A stretch of DNA of 64,000 nt from Carposina sasakii (Eukaryota; Arthropoda; Insecta; Lepidoptera; Carposinidae): contig CP053169.1 in the NCBI GenBank assembly GCA_014607495.2, forward strand, positions 7,502,001 to 7,566,000. Reading direction: 5' to 3'. Under the pieces are notes generated by a model. It saw only the letters and a list, made by a program, of their open reading frames with translations. It ran no database searches and had not been told where the DNA came from. Of this stretch, positions 1-12,400 are shown one piece after another. A program made the position numbers and the translations under genes. The stretch's first letter is position 1. Each line of letters opens with the position of its first letter.

Positions 1-74
1 TGTTGTTGTACTGACACTTGTGACATCAAAATTTTGAGGCAGTCGGGTTTTTTAAACAGTTAGTGCCATCTTTT

Positions 75-240
75 ATCTCTGCCTCCGGGAAAGAGGCGTG
101 ATTTTATGTGTCCCACACATTTACATCATCTTGCAGTCCACTGAAGGATATAGGCCTTTCCCAGGGCACGCCACAAGGCTACTGCCATAGAAGGGTGTAC
201 CATAGTCACCAAGCTGGGCAGGCGATTTTCGGGCTATATT
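75..240 (-). repeat. LINE/SINE tail fragments upstream of exon 1
   Basis: Positions 75-116 resemble a LINE tail (CTCTGCCTCCGGGAAAGAGG then GTGATTTTATG). Positions 130-240, read on the minus strand, match the repeat seen again at 59.86-60.05 kb and 63.38-63.64 kb (GCCCAGC...TGGTGACTATGG...GCCCTGGG...CAGTGGACTGC). These are retroelement ends in the intron, and the small ORF there is not a gene. Confidence 0.6.
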
Positions 241-267
241 GTAAACATATTATGTGTTATTTTTCAG

Positions 268-405
268 ATCCGGTGCCGGCAAGACGTCGGCAATGCGTCA
301 CTGTGTCTGGTACTTAGCGAGTGCGTATGCGCCGCAGAACTCTAAACTGACGCCCGAGAGACTAGACGCCGCGTTTGATGTGCTGCATGTTTTCGGATCT
401 TCTAG
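268..405 (+). CDS. Mhcl: Myosin XVIII exon 1 of window (P-loop)
   Basis: The acceptor TTTTTCAG ends at 267 and the donor AG|GTAAGC follows 405. The first base completes a codon from an upstream exon outside the window. It encodes the nucleotide-binding P-loop SGAGKTS followed by a helix ([15 protein letters not shown]). The residues before the P-loop glycines (GES or GRS in myosins) lie on the missing exon. It ends in phase 2 (AG) and joins exon 2 as Arg. Confidence 0.9.
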
Positions 406-3400
406 GTAAGCTGGTATTCTTGGTAATGGATACTTTGTGGAAATCCTATGTACTTTGATTGCTTGTTTTAATGCGGGGATTCACTAGAATGCATCAGCTG
501 CATCTCATCGCGTCGGAGAAATGTTAAAGTGTTGAAAAGCTGTGAGTGGGATTCCTTGTTGGGTCAAATTAAACTGTCTCAGTGACCCATGTCTCAAAAT
601 CATTTAGTTCAAACGGAAGTCCATATATTGTTAGTAACAAAATCCTTTACAAAAAGGCTGATTTTTTTACGCATCGTACTCAAAAAAAGTCTACCTACTC
701 GTATTCTGCACCTTTGGTGTCCAATGAAGACTTTATTTACTTTCTTTATTTGACTAAACAGGTACCTTGACATAAAAATGTGACAATTCCCAGGACGGGT
801 TCGAACGCGCACGCGTCGCGCGTCGTGTCGCTAACGTCGCTGGACTTCGACGCGGGCGGCGCGCTCGTGTCCGCGTCGGTGCAGACGCTGCTGCCGGACC
901 TCCGGCCTGCGCACGCGCCGAGCCGCGCGCTGCATCTGTGAGTGTTGCAGACGATTACTGGGACTTTCAAAAATAAAAAATAAGGGACTTGGTCGCAATC
1001 ATTCTTTAATTCCTTTATGGGATGTAACAATAGGAATATGTTAAGCTAATCGCCAAGTATCGGCACGTATGGGCAAGCGCAGCGTGGGAAAGCCACCCGC
1101 GAGGTGGACGGACGACCTGTCTAAGGTCGCGGGCGTCGGTTGGATGCAGGCTGCTTCCGACCGGTCGGAGTGGAGGTTGTTGGGGGAGGCCTATATCCAA
1201 CAGTGGACTTCTCAGAGCTGAAATGACGATGATGATGTTAATCTAAATGTTATAAAACAAAAAATAAGGTACGATTGACAGGTATGAATGAATAAATTAA
1301 TAATTATAAACATGATCTGATCCTAAATCTGATCCTCTGACTTTATCGTACCATGTTTTGAAGAAATAAATATATTATTTTTATTTCTCTGCTTCATTCT
1401 CGTATGCAAACCTTATAAATCTAACATTATTATAACTATTAATATACTTATGTATAATGAGCACGATCCATGAATATGGCCAACCAACTATATGGAGGAT
1501 TTTGTTAATGTTGAAAAATTCACTGGACTAGCAAGCTGATACTTCTGTGAGTTACATTTTTTTAAATATAACAGCATAATCTATGTATATTCCATAAAAT
1601 TCTAGATTACTATGAACCTCTAAAACCCAACACATTACTTACACAGAATTAACTACCCTCTACTAAGTATTAAAAAATATATAAATAATTACCCACCATT
1701 ATTTATATTTCAAATAAAATATATACTTTGTGCACACAAACCAAATAGTATTGGGTGAATTAGTTAAATTTAAATAAAAAATTCAAAAATTCACCAAATA
1801 TTGATAAATTAGTAAAGAAAACAAGGATGTATGGAACAACATATTCCATTGCCCACCAAAAACAAAATGTTATTGACATTGACAAGCCACTACATTCTAA
1901 GGTTACTGTTTATTTATTATTCTAGCCAATGAGTTCAATAGCGGAGACGAAAATTCAACCTGTTCATTTAAAAAGGTTTACACCAGAATATTTGGCTTTC
2001 AAAATCTCCAACTGTTCCAAAATAGATAGACGAATGCCTTTTCACACGTATGCAGACTAACAAAACTGTGGTCATCTGGAATTTTATGATTTGAAACTAA
2101 CAAGTGTTTGGCAAAATGTGATTTTTCAGGGAAATTGTTCCTATAAGCTGCCAAATCTTGGTATCTAATCTTGAAGTTACGACCCGTTTGACCTATATAA
2201 ACAGAATTAAGTCAGGACAGTGCAAGCTATAAACTCCTGATTTTTTATCAATTGGTAATATTTGTTTTGTGTTAATTAATCTATTTAAAGAATTAAAAGT
2301 CTTAAAAGCCACCAAGATGTTTGTTTTTTCAATGATTTTGCAATCATCTCTGAGATATAGCCAAATATGGTAAACTACCAGTGTAAATATTTGTAATCTC
2401 CTCTATTTTTGGGTACAACATTTGTTTAACTAAAATGTTTTTCTTTTTATCAATTAGGTTATAAATTAGTTGTGAACTATATCCATTTGATCTGGCTATT
2501 TGTATAATAGTATTTATTTCTTTAACATAATTAAGTTATTAAGCGGTAACGTTACTAACCTGTGTATCATTGATTTGTATGCCGCAAGCTTATGTTGCCA
2601 TGGATGGAAAGAATCAATTGGAATAGTTACATCTGTATGTGTTGGTTTCCGGTAAACTGAAAAATCATGATAATCTCCCAATCTAGTAATAGTTACATCT
2701 AAAAAATTTATACTATTGTTTATTTCTTGTTCTATTTTAATTTAATCTTAGGATGTTTTTGTGTTAAGGACGTTAACAAAAAGATGAAACTGCCTAACTG
2801 TGCCTGTCCAACATAAGATGATATCATCAACATATCTAAAATAATTTTTTATATGATTATTACTATTAACAATATATCATTTTCAAACCAACCATAAATA
2901 TATCGGCTAAAAGAGGTGAAAGCGGAGAACCCATAGTAAGACCATCCTTTTGTATGTAATATGTATTATTATAGCAGAAATAATTCTGGCTCATACAAAG
3001 TCTAGTTAAGGTAAAAGATTATCTGCCTCCATTGGATTTAGTTTAACTTTTTCACACCAAGTTTTAATAATATTTAAACATTCCTTGTAAGGAACATTTG
3101 TAAACAAACTCTCAACATCTAAAGAAAATAATTTGGAATTTGTTGATAATTTAATATTTTTAATTTATCTATTAAATTTAGACTATTATTGACACTATAT
3201 TGGGTGTAAATTGAATTTTTTCCTTATAATGTCATTCAGAAATTTTGCTAATTTATAAGCTGGAGCTCCAATATATGAAACGACTGGCCTTAATGGTATA
3301 TTATCTTTATGAATTTTTGGTAAACCATATAACAATGGTGTTACCGGGTTCATTGGAAATAACGTTCCTTTAAATAAGCAGAATTTTTTGGAAAAATATA

Positions 3401-6400
3401 TTCAGCAGAAGTAATACATTGCTTAATTGTGCATGGAATTTCTTAGTTGGATCAAATGGTAAAATTTGAAATTCATCTGTATTGAGGATCTCCATTATCT
3501 TACCATGATACACCTCATGCTTCATTATTACCAAAGTATTACCCTTGTCCGCTTTACTAATTAAAAGATTATTATGATTTATTTTTAGTTGTATAGATTT
3601 ATATATTTTAGAAAAGTGTGTAGGATGATTATAATTACTAAAATTATTCAATGTATTATTTTGTAAAGACCTCATCTCGCCGGCCAAGACACTTTTGCCA
3701 ATGGTATCCACTTTATTTCTTACTAATGTTATTTCAGTGTCCACTGCCAAACGTTCAAAAGATTTTGTGGAAATGTCTTTTGGTGGGCAAAATTTTAATC
3801 CCTTCATCAACAACCCCATTTCCTGATTTGAGAAATTAATGTCAGAAAGATTTTTAACTCTTGGATAAAAATTATGTGTACTTATGTTGTGGACTTATGT
3901 TATTAGAACCTTTATCATAAATGTATTTTAAATGAATTAACGTTTAATTTTTTGAGACTGTGTATTAAATTTATTCTGACCTGCAAAATGGGCAAAGTCC
4001 CTAGCTTTCTGGTCTAAAAGATCAAACTCAACTGGATGAAGCTTAAAAGCCAATTCCATGTGTAAAACCTTTAAGTGTATTTTAAATTATCTGCAGTAAA
4101 ATACCAATATTTAATTTCTTGTGATAGCCAAATTGTTGTGCCTTTATAAATTGCAAATTTAGATTGTCTATTATTTACCCCAGAACGAATACTAATATAA
4201 TTTGGAATAACTTTATGGTACTTACATTGTTTATTAAACCAGATATCTGCCTAGCAATGCGCTGTGCTTCTAAAAGTTTGATGTATAATTTCGCCTGCTT
4301 TGTTACGCATAACTGTTTTATAAATGAAATTGTATTAGGCGTTACAATTCGGAAGTTCAAACATTCATATGGGTGCGCCACCACCGGGCCCTACACCTCC
4401 ACTGACCCTCGGATCTGATAACTCATAATTGCGACAACAGGCACTTGCACTAACTACAATCGCCATTTGAGAAACCAGACCCGAGCACCTAGCATGCAAG
4501 ACGATACATTGCACCATTCCGTAATCAAAAACTAGATAAAAATCTACATATGTTTCGCCAACAACCGTGGCATCCTCAGGATTAAGAAATTAGTAAATAG
4601 TAAACCACTAATTACTATGAACCTCTAAAACCAACACATTACTTACACAGAATTAACTACCCTCTACTAAGTATTAAAAAATATATAAATAATTACCCAC
4701 CATTATTTATATTTCAAATAAATATATACTATTTGTGCACACAAACCAAATAGTATTGGGTGAATTAGTTAAATTTAAATGAAAAAATTCAAAAATTCAC
4801 CAAAATATTGATAAATTAGTAAAGAAAACAAGGATGTATGGAACAACATATTCCATTGCCCACAAAAACAAAAATTGTTATTGACATTGACAAGCCACTA
4901 CATTCTAAGGTTACTGTTTATTTATTTATTCTAGCCAATGAGTCAATAGCGGAGACGAAATTCAACCTGTTCATTTAAAAGGTTTACACCAGAATATTTG
5001 GCTTTCAAAATCTCCAACTGTTCCAAAATAGATAGACGAATGCCCTTTTCACACGTATGCAGACTAACAAAACTGTGGTCATCTGGAATTTTATGATTTA
5101 AACTAACAAGTGTTTGGCAAAATGTGATTTTTCAGGGAAATTGTTCCTATAAGCTGCCAAATGTTCTTGGTATCTAATCTTGAAGTTACGACCCGTTGAC
5201 CTATATAAACAGAATTACAGTCAGGACAGTGCAAGCTATAAACTCCTGATTTTTTATCAATTGGTAATATTTGTTTTGTGTTAATTAATCTATTTAAAGA
5301 ATTAAAAGTCTTAAAAGCCACCAAGATGTTTTGTTTTTCAATGATTTTGCAATCATCTCTGAGATATAGCCAAAATATGGTAAACTACCAGTGTAAATAT
5401 TTGTAATCTCCTCTATTTTTGGGTACAACATTTGTTTAACTAAAATGTTTTCTTTTTATCAATTAGGTTATAAATTAGTTGTGAACTATATCCATTTGAT
5501 CTGGCTATTTGTATAATAGTATTTATTTCTTTAACATAATTAAAGTTATTAAGCGGTAACGTTACTAACCTGTGTATCATTGATTTGTATGCCGCAAGCT
5601 TATGTTGCCATGGATGGAAAGAATCAATTGGAATAGTTACATCTGTATGTGTTGGTTTCCGGTAAACTGAAAAATCATGATAATCTCCCAATCTAGTAAT
5701 AGTTACATCTAAAAAATTTATACTATTGTTTATTTCTTGTTCTATTTTAAATTTAATCTTAGGATGTTTTGTGTTAAGGACGTTAACAAAAAGATGAAAC
5801 TGCCTAACTGTGCCTGTCCAACATAAGATGATATCATCAACATATCTAAAATAATATTTATATGATTATTACTATTAACAATATATTCATTTTCAAACCA
5901 ATCCATAAATATATCGGCTAAAAGAGGTGAAAGCGGAGAACCCATAGTAAGACCATCCTTTTGTATGTAATATGTATTATTATAGCAGAAATAATTCTGG
6001 CTCATACAAAGTCTAGTTAAGGTAATAAGATTATCTGCCTCCATTGGATTTAGTTTAACTTTTTCACACCAAGTTTTAATAATATTTAAACATTCCTGTA
6101 AGGAACATTTGTAAACAAACTCTCAACATCTAAAGAAAATAATTTGGAATTTGTTGATAATTTAATATTTTTAATTTTATCTATTAAATTTAGACTATTA
6201 TTGACACTATATTTGGGTGTAAATTGAATTTTTTCCTTTATAATGTCATTCAGAAATTTTGCTAATTTATAAGCTGGAGCTCCAATATATGAAACGACTG
6301 GCCTTAATGGTATATTATCTTTATGAATTTTGGTAAACCATATAACAATGGTGTTACCGGGTTCATTGGAATATAACGTTCCTTTAAATAAGCAGAATTT

Positions 6401-9400
6401 TTTGGAAAAATATATTCAGTAGAAGTAATACATTGCTTTAATTGTGCATGGAATTTCTTAGTTGGATCAAATGGTAAAATTTGAAATTCATCTGTATTGA
6501 GGATCTCCATTATCTTACCATGATACACCTCATGCTTCATTATTACCAAAGTATTACCCTTGTCCGCTTTACTAATTAAAAGATTATTATGATTATTTTT
6601 AGTTGTATAGATTTATATATTTTAGAAAAGTGTGTAGGATGATTATAATTACTAAAATTATTCAATGTATTATTTTGTAAAGACCTCATCTCGCCGGCCA
6701 AGACACTTTTGCCAATGGTATCCACTTTATTTCTTACTAATGTTATTTCAGTGTCCACTGCCAAACGTTCAAAAGATTTGTTGGAAATGTCTTTTGGTGG
6801 GCAAAATTTTAATCCCTTCATCAACAACTAATTTATAACCTAATTGATAAAAAGAAAAACATTTTAGTTAAACAAATGTTGTACCCAAAAATAGAGGAGA
6901 TTACAAATATTACACTGGTAGTTTACCATATTTTGGCTATATCTCAGAGATGATTGCAAAATCATTGAAAAAAACAAAACATCTTGGTGGCTTTTAAGAC
7001 TTTTAATTCTTTAAATAGATTAATTAACACAAAACAAATATTACCAATTGATAAAAAATCAGGAGTTTATAGCTTGCACTGTCCTGACTGTAATTCTGTT
7101 TATATAGGTCAAACGGGTCGTAACTTCAAGATTAGATACCAAGAACATTTGGCAGCTTATAGGAACAATTTCCCTGAAAAATCACATTTTGCCAAACACT
7201 TGTTAGTTTCAAATCATAAAATTCCAGATGACCACAGTTTTGTTAGTCTGCATACGTGTGAAAAGGGCATTCGTCTATCTATTTTGGAACAGTTGGAGAT
7301 TTTGAAAGCCAAATATTCTGGTGTAAACCTTTTAAATGAACAGGTTGAATTTTCGTCTCCGCTATTGAACTCATTGGCTAGAATAAATAAATAAACAGTA
7401 ACCTTAGAATGTAGTGGCTTGTCAATGTCAATAAAACAATTTGTTTTTGTGGGCAATGGAATATGTTGTTCCATACATCCTTGTTTTCTTTACTAATTTA
7501 TCAATATTTTGGTGAATTTTTGAATTTTTTCATTTAAATTTAACTAATTCACCCAATACTATTTGGTTTGTGTGCACAAATAGTATATATTTATTTGAAA
7601 TATAAATAATGGTGGGTAATTATTTATATATTTTTTAATACTTAGTAGAGGGTAGTTAATTCTGTGTAAGTAATGTGTTGGGTTTTAGAGGTTCATAGTA
7701 ATTAGTGGTTTACTAATTTACTAATTTCTATAATCCTGAGGATGCCACGGTTGTTGGCGAAACATATGTAGATTATTTATCTAGTTTTTGATTTCGGAAT
7801 GGTGCAATGTATCGTCTTGCATGCTAGGTGCTCGGTCTGGTTTCTCATGGCGATTGTAGTTAGTGCAAGTGCCTGTTGTCGCAATTATGAGTTATCAGAT
7901 CCGAGGGTCAGTGGAGGGTGTAGGGCCCGGTGGTGGGCGCACCCATAGTGATTTTGTTAATGTTGAAAAATTCACTGGACTAGCAAGCTGATACTTCTGT
8001 GAGTTACATTTTTTTTAATATAACAGCATAATCTATGTATATTCCATAAAATTCTAGATTATACCACGGCTGTGACGGGCGCCTTCGCCGCGAACTACTC
8101 CTCGACCAATCACCGATCAGCGCTCCCAACCCGTACATAGCTTCGAGCGAGCGAGCAGACGCGCCCACCGAATTTGTGGCGCTGAAGGAAGCGCTACAAA
8201 CGATCGGCGTGACGGAGAGCGAACAGATGGTGCTGTGGAAGCTACTGGCCACTATCTGCCATTTGGGATGGGCTGGAGTTGCTAAAGGTAACTATAGACA
8301 GTTTTGTGGAAAATTTACTATTCTTAGTTTCAGAACTAGCATTTTTTTGTGCGCAGTAACACCGATATACAAGTAGAAACTAGCGCCATCATTCAAAGGA
8401 ACTATTTGTTTGCTTACGTTCGAGTAATGTTTTTCTCAGTTTAAAAGAAGCGGCTTAAGCGATTAAGTACTAGCGACCTATGTATTTACTGCCTCAGCCT
8501 CACACATAAGATAAATGTAAACTTGACAGGGTTATGTTCGTTTTTTACCCGAGTACGTCAGAAGAAGGGTTATATTTTTCTAATGTATACAGGGTGTAAC
8601 AGAAAGGGTATGTTAAGCGAAAAGCTATGTAAATAGCCCACCATAGAGAACCTATTTCCAAAATTTGAGACTCGAAATCACATTTTTATTTTTTCAAGAT
8701 TGTATGAAATTTCCTGAGATATTTAAAAATTCTCCATACTATCGGGAAAAATAAACATGTGATTTCGGGTCTCAAATTTTGTGAATATGTTCTCTACAGT
8801 GGGCTATTTACATAGCTTTTTGCTTAACATACCCTTTTTGTTACACCCTGTATATGTATGTATATTTCTTTGGCACGCGCTAGAGCCTAAACAGATTATT
8901 GCATTTGAGTTTAACGACACAAGACTTAGACCTTAGGGATCTTAATGTGGGACTAGGTTAATGTGTTGTGTAGTGTGTGAATAAAAAAAAAAGGTATAAT
9001 TTGATTCGTTTTACGGCCAATTAATTACAATACTAGAGATCATAAAGAATCTCGGATTTATTAGATTCCAAAATTGAAATTTTGTATGAAAAGAATGAAT
9101 CATTTAATCTGAAATGTGCAAAAAATCGCTCGAGATCGGTTATTTGAATTGGCCGTTAGTTTTGAAAGTGACATCACCGGGTCAAAATGTTTGCGCCGTG
9201 TCGGGTGTTTTTCTTTAATGTGGATAGTTTATATGTGTATCTGAGTAACCGTCTTGGTATGGGCATGTAAAGCGACGGGATGCAAGGCATATTTTACAGA
9301 GAGCGTTGTGCATGAATGTGGATGAATATAAAGGAAGAGGTAGACGTAGAGAAAGAAGTGTTGGATGGATTGTGTGAGAGAGGATATGCGTGTGCTGGGA

Positions 9401-12400
9401 GTGAGCGATGTGATGACGGATAATGGGGATGAAAGGAAGAAAAGTACATATTGCGCCGACCCCAAATAAATGGGAACAGGGCAGGAAGATGATGATGATG
9501 TATGTGACCCCCGCTCCGTGTTCCAGCGGGCGCGGGCTCCGGGCTGCGCTACCAGTTCGCGAGCGGCGCGTGCGGCGCGCGCGCTGCCAGGCTGCTGTCG
9601 GTCGGCGCGGAAGAACTCGCTAGAGCTATATTCTCCAACGCTCAGCCGAGTTCGCCGCAGGGGAATAACTTGAGGTAAGGAGATTGGAGTAGGAAGTACA
9701 AAGGTCACCGACATAGACCAACGACCCAGCAAGCTAAAGTGGCAATGGACAAGGCACATAACTTGAAGAACCTTGCGGTCTTCAAGTCGAGAGTGAACCG
9801 GTTTCTTTTAGGCAAGCGCGCTCCATCTTAGACTGCAACAGTGCTTACCATTAGGCGTGTTGTAGTCAAGAGTAAGCCTATTTATTATTAAAAAAACAAT
9901 GGCCGAAAGGTTCTAAAGTGTTACGTATCGGCAAATGCTGGGAGGCCACCCGCAAGATGGACAGACGACCTAGCAAAGGTAGCGGGCATCCGCTGGATGC
10001 AGGCCGCTCCCGACCGGTCGAAGTGCCTTTTATGTATAATAATCGTGTCTTTTAGATTAGACTAGTGGATGCCCGCGACTCCGACCGCGTGGACTACAGA
10101 AAAAACAAAATGTCGAAATAATCCGGGATAAAAACATTTTCCCGTGATAAAAAGTAGCCTATATGTTAAGTGGGACCTGTCACAACATATTCCTGTAAAC
10201 TGCATCGAAATCGGTTCAGCCGTTTTTGAGATTGGCGTGCACAAACATAGATCCGTTACAATTTTATTATATGTATAGATTAGAAGGCTATTTTAACCTT
10301 AAATATTTATGTTATTTTAAGTATTTGTTGTTACAAATATACGTCATCTGTAAATGGTTCATGAGATAAATCTTGGTCACAGATAGATGGACAGCCTCTA
10401 ACCCAGTGGTTCCCAAAGTGGTCCAGGTGGACCCCCAGGGGTCCACAGGAGACTCGGTGGGGGTCTAAGTTGATGTGAAAAAATGGAGGTTCACAATTAA
10501 TTTGTATGTGGTGTAGGCCTGTAGGGGGTCTACCAGAACCAGTTATCTTTTAAAAGGGGTTTATGAATAAAAAAAGTTTGGGAACCTCTGCCTAACCCTT
10601 CCGGTAAGCAACCTGTTAAAACTAATACAATGTAATTTCACCTTTATTATTGTTTATCACATTTGGCAACACTGTGTGTGCTCTCTGGCAATACCTTGAT
10701 TGTAATGGTGTAAACGTGTCTAAGAAAATAAATACTAATTTCGCTAATTAAAACTGCATTGTTTATTGTTTAATAATAGGTTATGGGCCCAGGCACATAT
10801 CCGCGCAATAATTAAATAAATAATACAGGAAGTTATTGTTGTAAAGAACAATATTCGCGTTCCGTTTGTGGCTTGACAAAAAGTGAGGTTAAGTTTGCAC
10901 GGCAACGTGGAGATAGTCAAAGAATATTAAGAATATATTTGACGTGCATAGTAAAGGAAGGATAGCGAAATGGAAGTCAATAATAATAAGGAAGGAAATA
11001 ATAATAACGGCTTGATGAAGCTGGAAGGAGCTAGCAACTGGAACATCTGGAAGTTCCAAACTACAGTTTTGCTACGAGGTCAAGGCTGGTTAGATATTGT
11101 CGAAGGAAAAACATTAAAACCTGAAGATCCCAGTCCCAGCAAACAATCTGTGTGGGAGAATAAAGACGCAAAAGCACAAACACTGATAGTCACGAGAATG
11201 ACGGAAAATGTAATGCTACACATTATCTCGTGCTCTACTTCAGCGGAAATGTGGAGAAAGTTGCAAAGTGTTTATGAGCAGAAAACAGAAACAAACATCC
11301 ATATAATTCAACAGCGCTTTTTTCAGTATAAATTTGAATCAGGCACTGAAATGTCTGCCTTTCTGTCAAAAATCCAGGAATTACAAAATCAACTCAAGCA
11401 GTTGGGAGAAGATGTGTCGGACAAGTTTGTGATAACTAAAGTGTTAATGTCGTTACCTGATGAGTACAAACACTTTGTTTCGGCTTGGGAGTCGGCCCCA
11501 GACGATAAACAAACAATGGACAATTTAGTTGCAAGATTGCTGGTAGAAGAAGAAAGAATGAAAGAAAAAAATGATCAATCTTTACCTTCAGGCTCATCTG
11601 CATTTGTTGTTAAAGACAAAAGTAAGATAAAATGTTTCAGATGCAATAAAATGGGACATTTTCTTAGTGAGTGTAAAAGCAACAATAACTATAAAAGTGA
11701 AGTACAGAAAAACAAGTGTTTTTATTGCGGCAAGATTGGTCATAACAAGTCACAGTGCTGGTTTAAACAGAACAAAGAACATAAGAAAAGTAATGCATTT
11801 GTAGTCTCAAACTCATTAAAAAAATATAGTCAATCTCAATGGTTAGTGGACACAGGGGCAAGTGAACATATGTGCTGTGATCGTGCTCTGTTTACATCAT
11901 TTACCGATGCTGAACAAGACTCTGTGATTGTCGGTAATGGTGCGGCAATAAGTGTTCGAGGTTATGGACAGATGGTGGTGGAGGTGTATGACGGAAGTGA
12001 ATGGATTCAGACAACCATAGATAAAGTTCTATTTGTTCCGGAATTGAAAACTAACCTATTCTCCGTAAACTGTGCGTCAGACAAAGGTTATGTCATGTTG
12101 ACAGATAACAACTCTTGTAAATTTTATAAAAACAATATTGTTTGTGCAGTAGCAAAACGAGTTGGAAGCTCATATTACTTGGAGTTACGCTATACAAACA
12201 AAGTGGCTAATGTGGCTAAGAAAGTTAAAAATACATTGCAAGAGTGGCATGAAAGATTAGCGCATCAAAACTTTGAATATGTAAGAAAAGTACTGTTGAA
12301 AAATAATATCGAAGTGAAACAAACTCCGGTTTCAAAATGCGAGAGTTGTTTAAAAGGAAAAATACATCGGTTGCCTTTTGGGAACAGTGTAACTGTTACA

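Noticed and set aside
8004..8252. 82-aa minus-strand ORF, identical at 12541-12789
   Set aside because: Antisense shadow of myosin exon 3. It is repeated only because the segment is duplicated.
9229..9759. 176-aa minus-strand ORF (and its 195-aa counterpart at 13750-14337)
   Set aside because: It runs antisense through a LINE 3' end and myosin exon 4. Its Arg/Ala/Ser-rich part is a reading of the GC-rich exon in the wrong direction, with no family resemblance.
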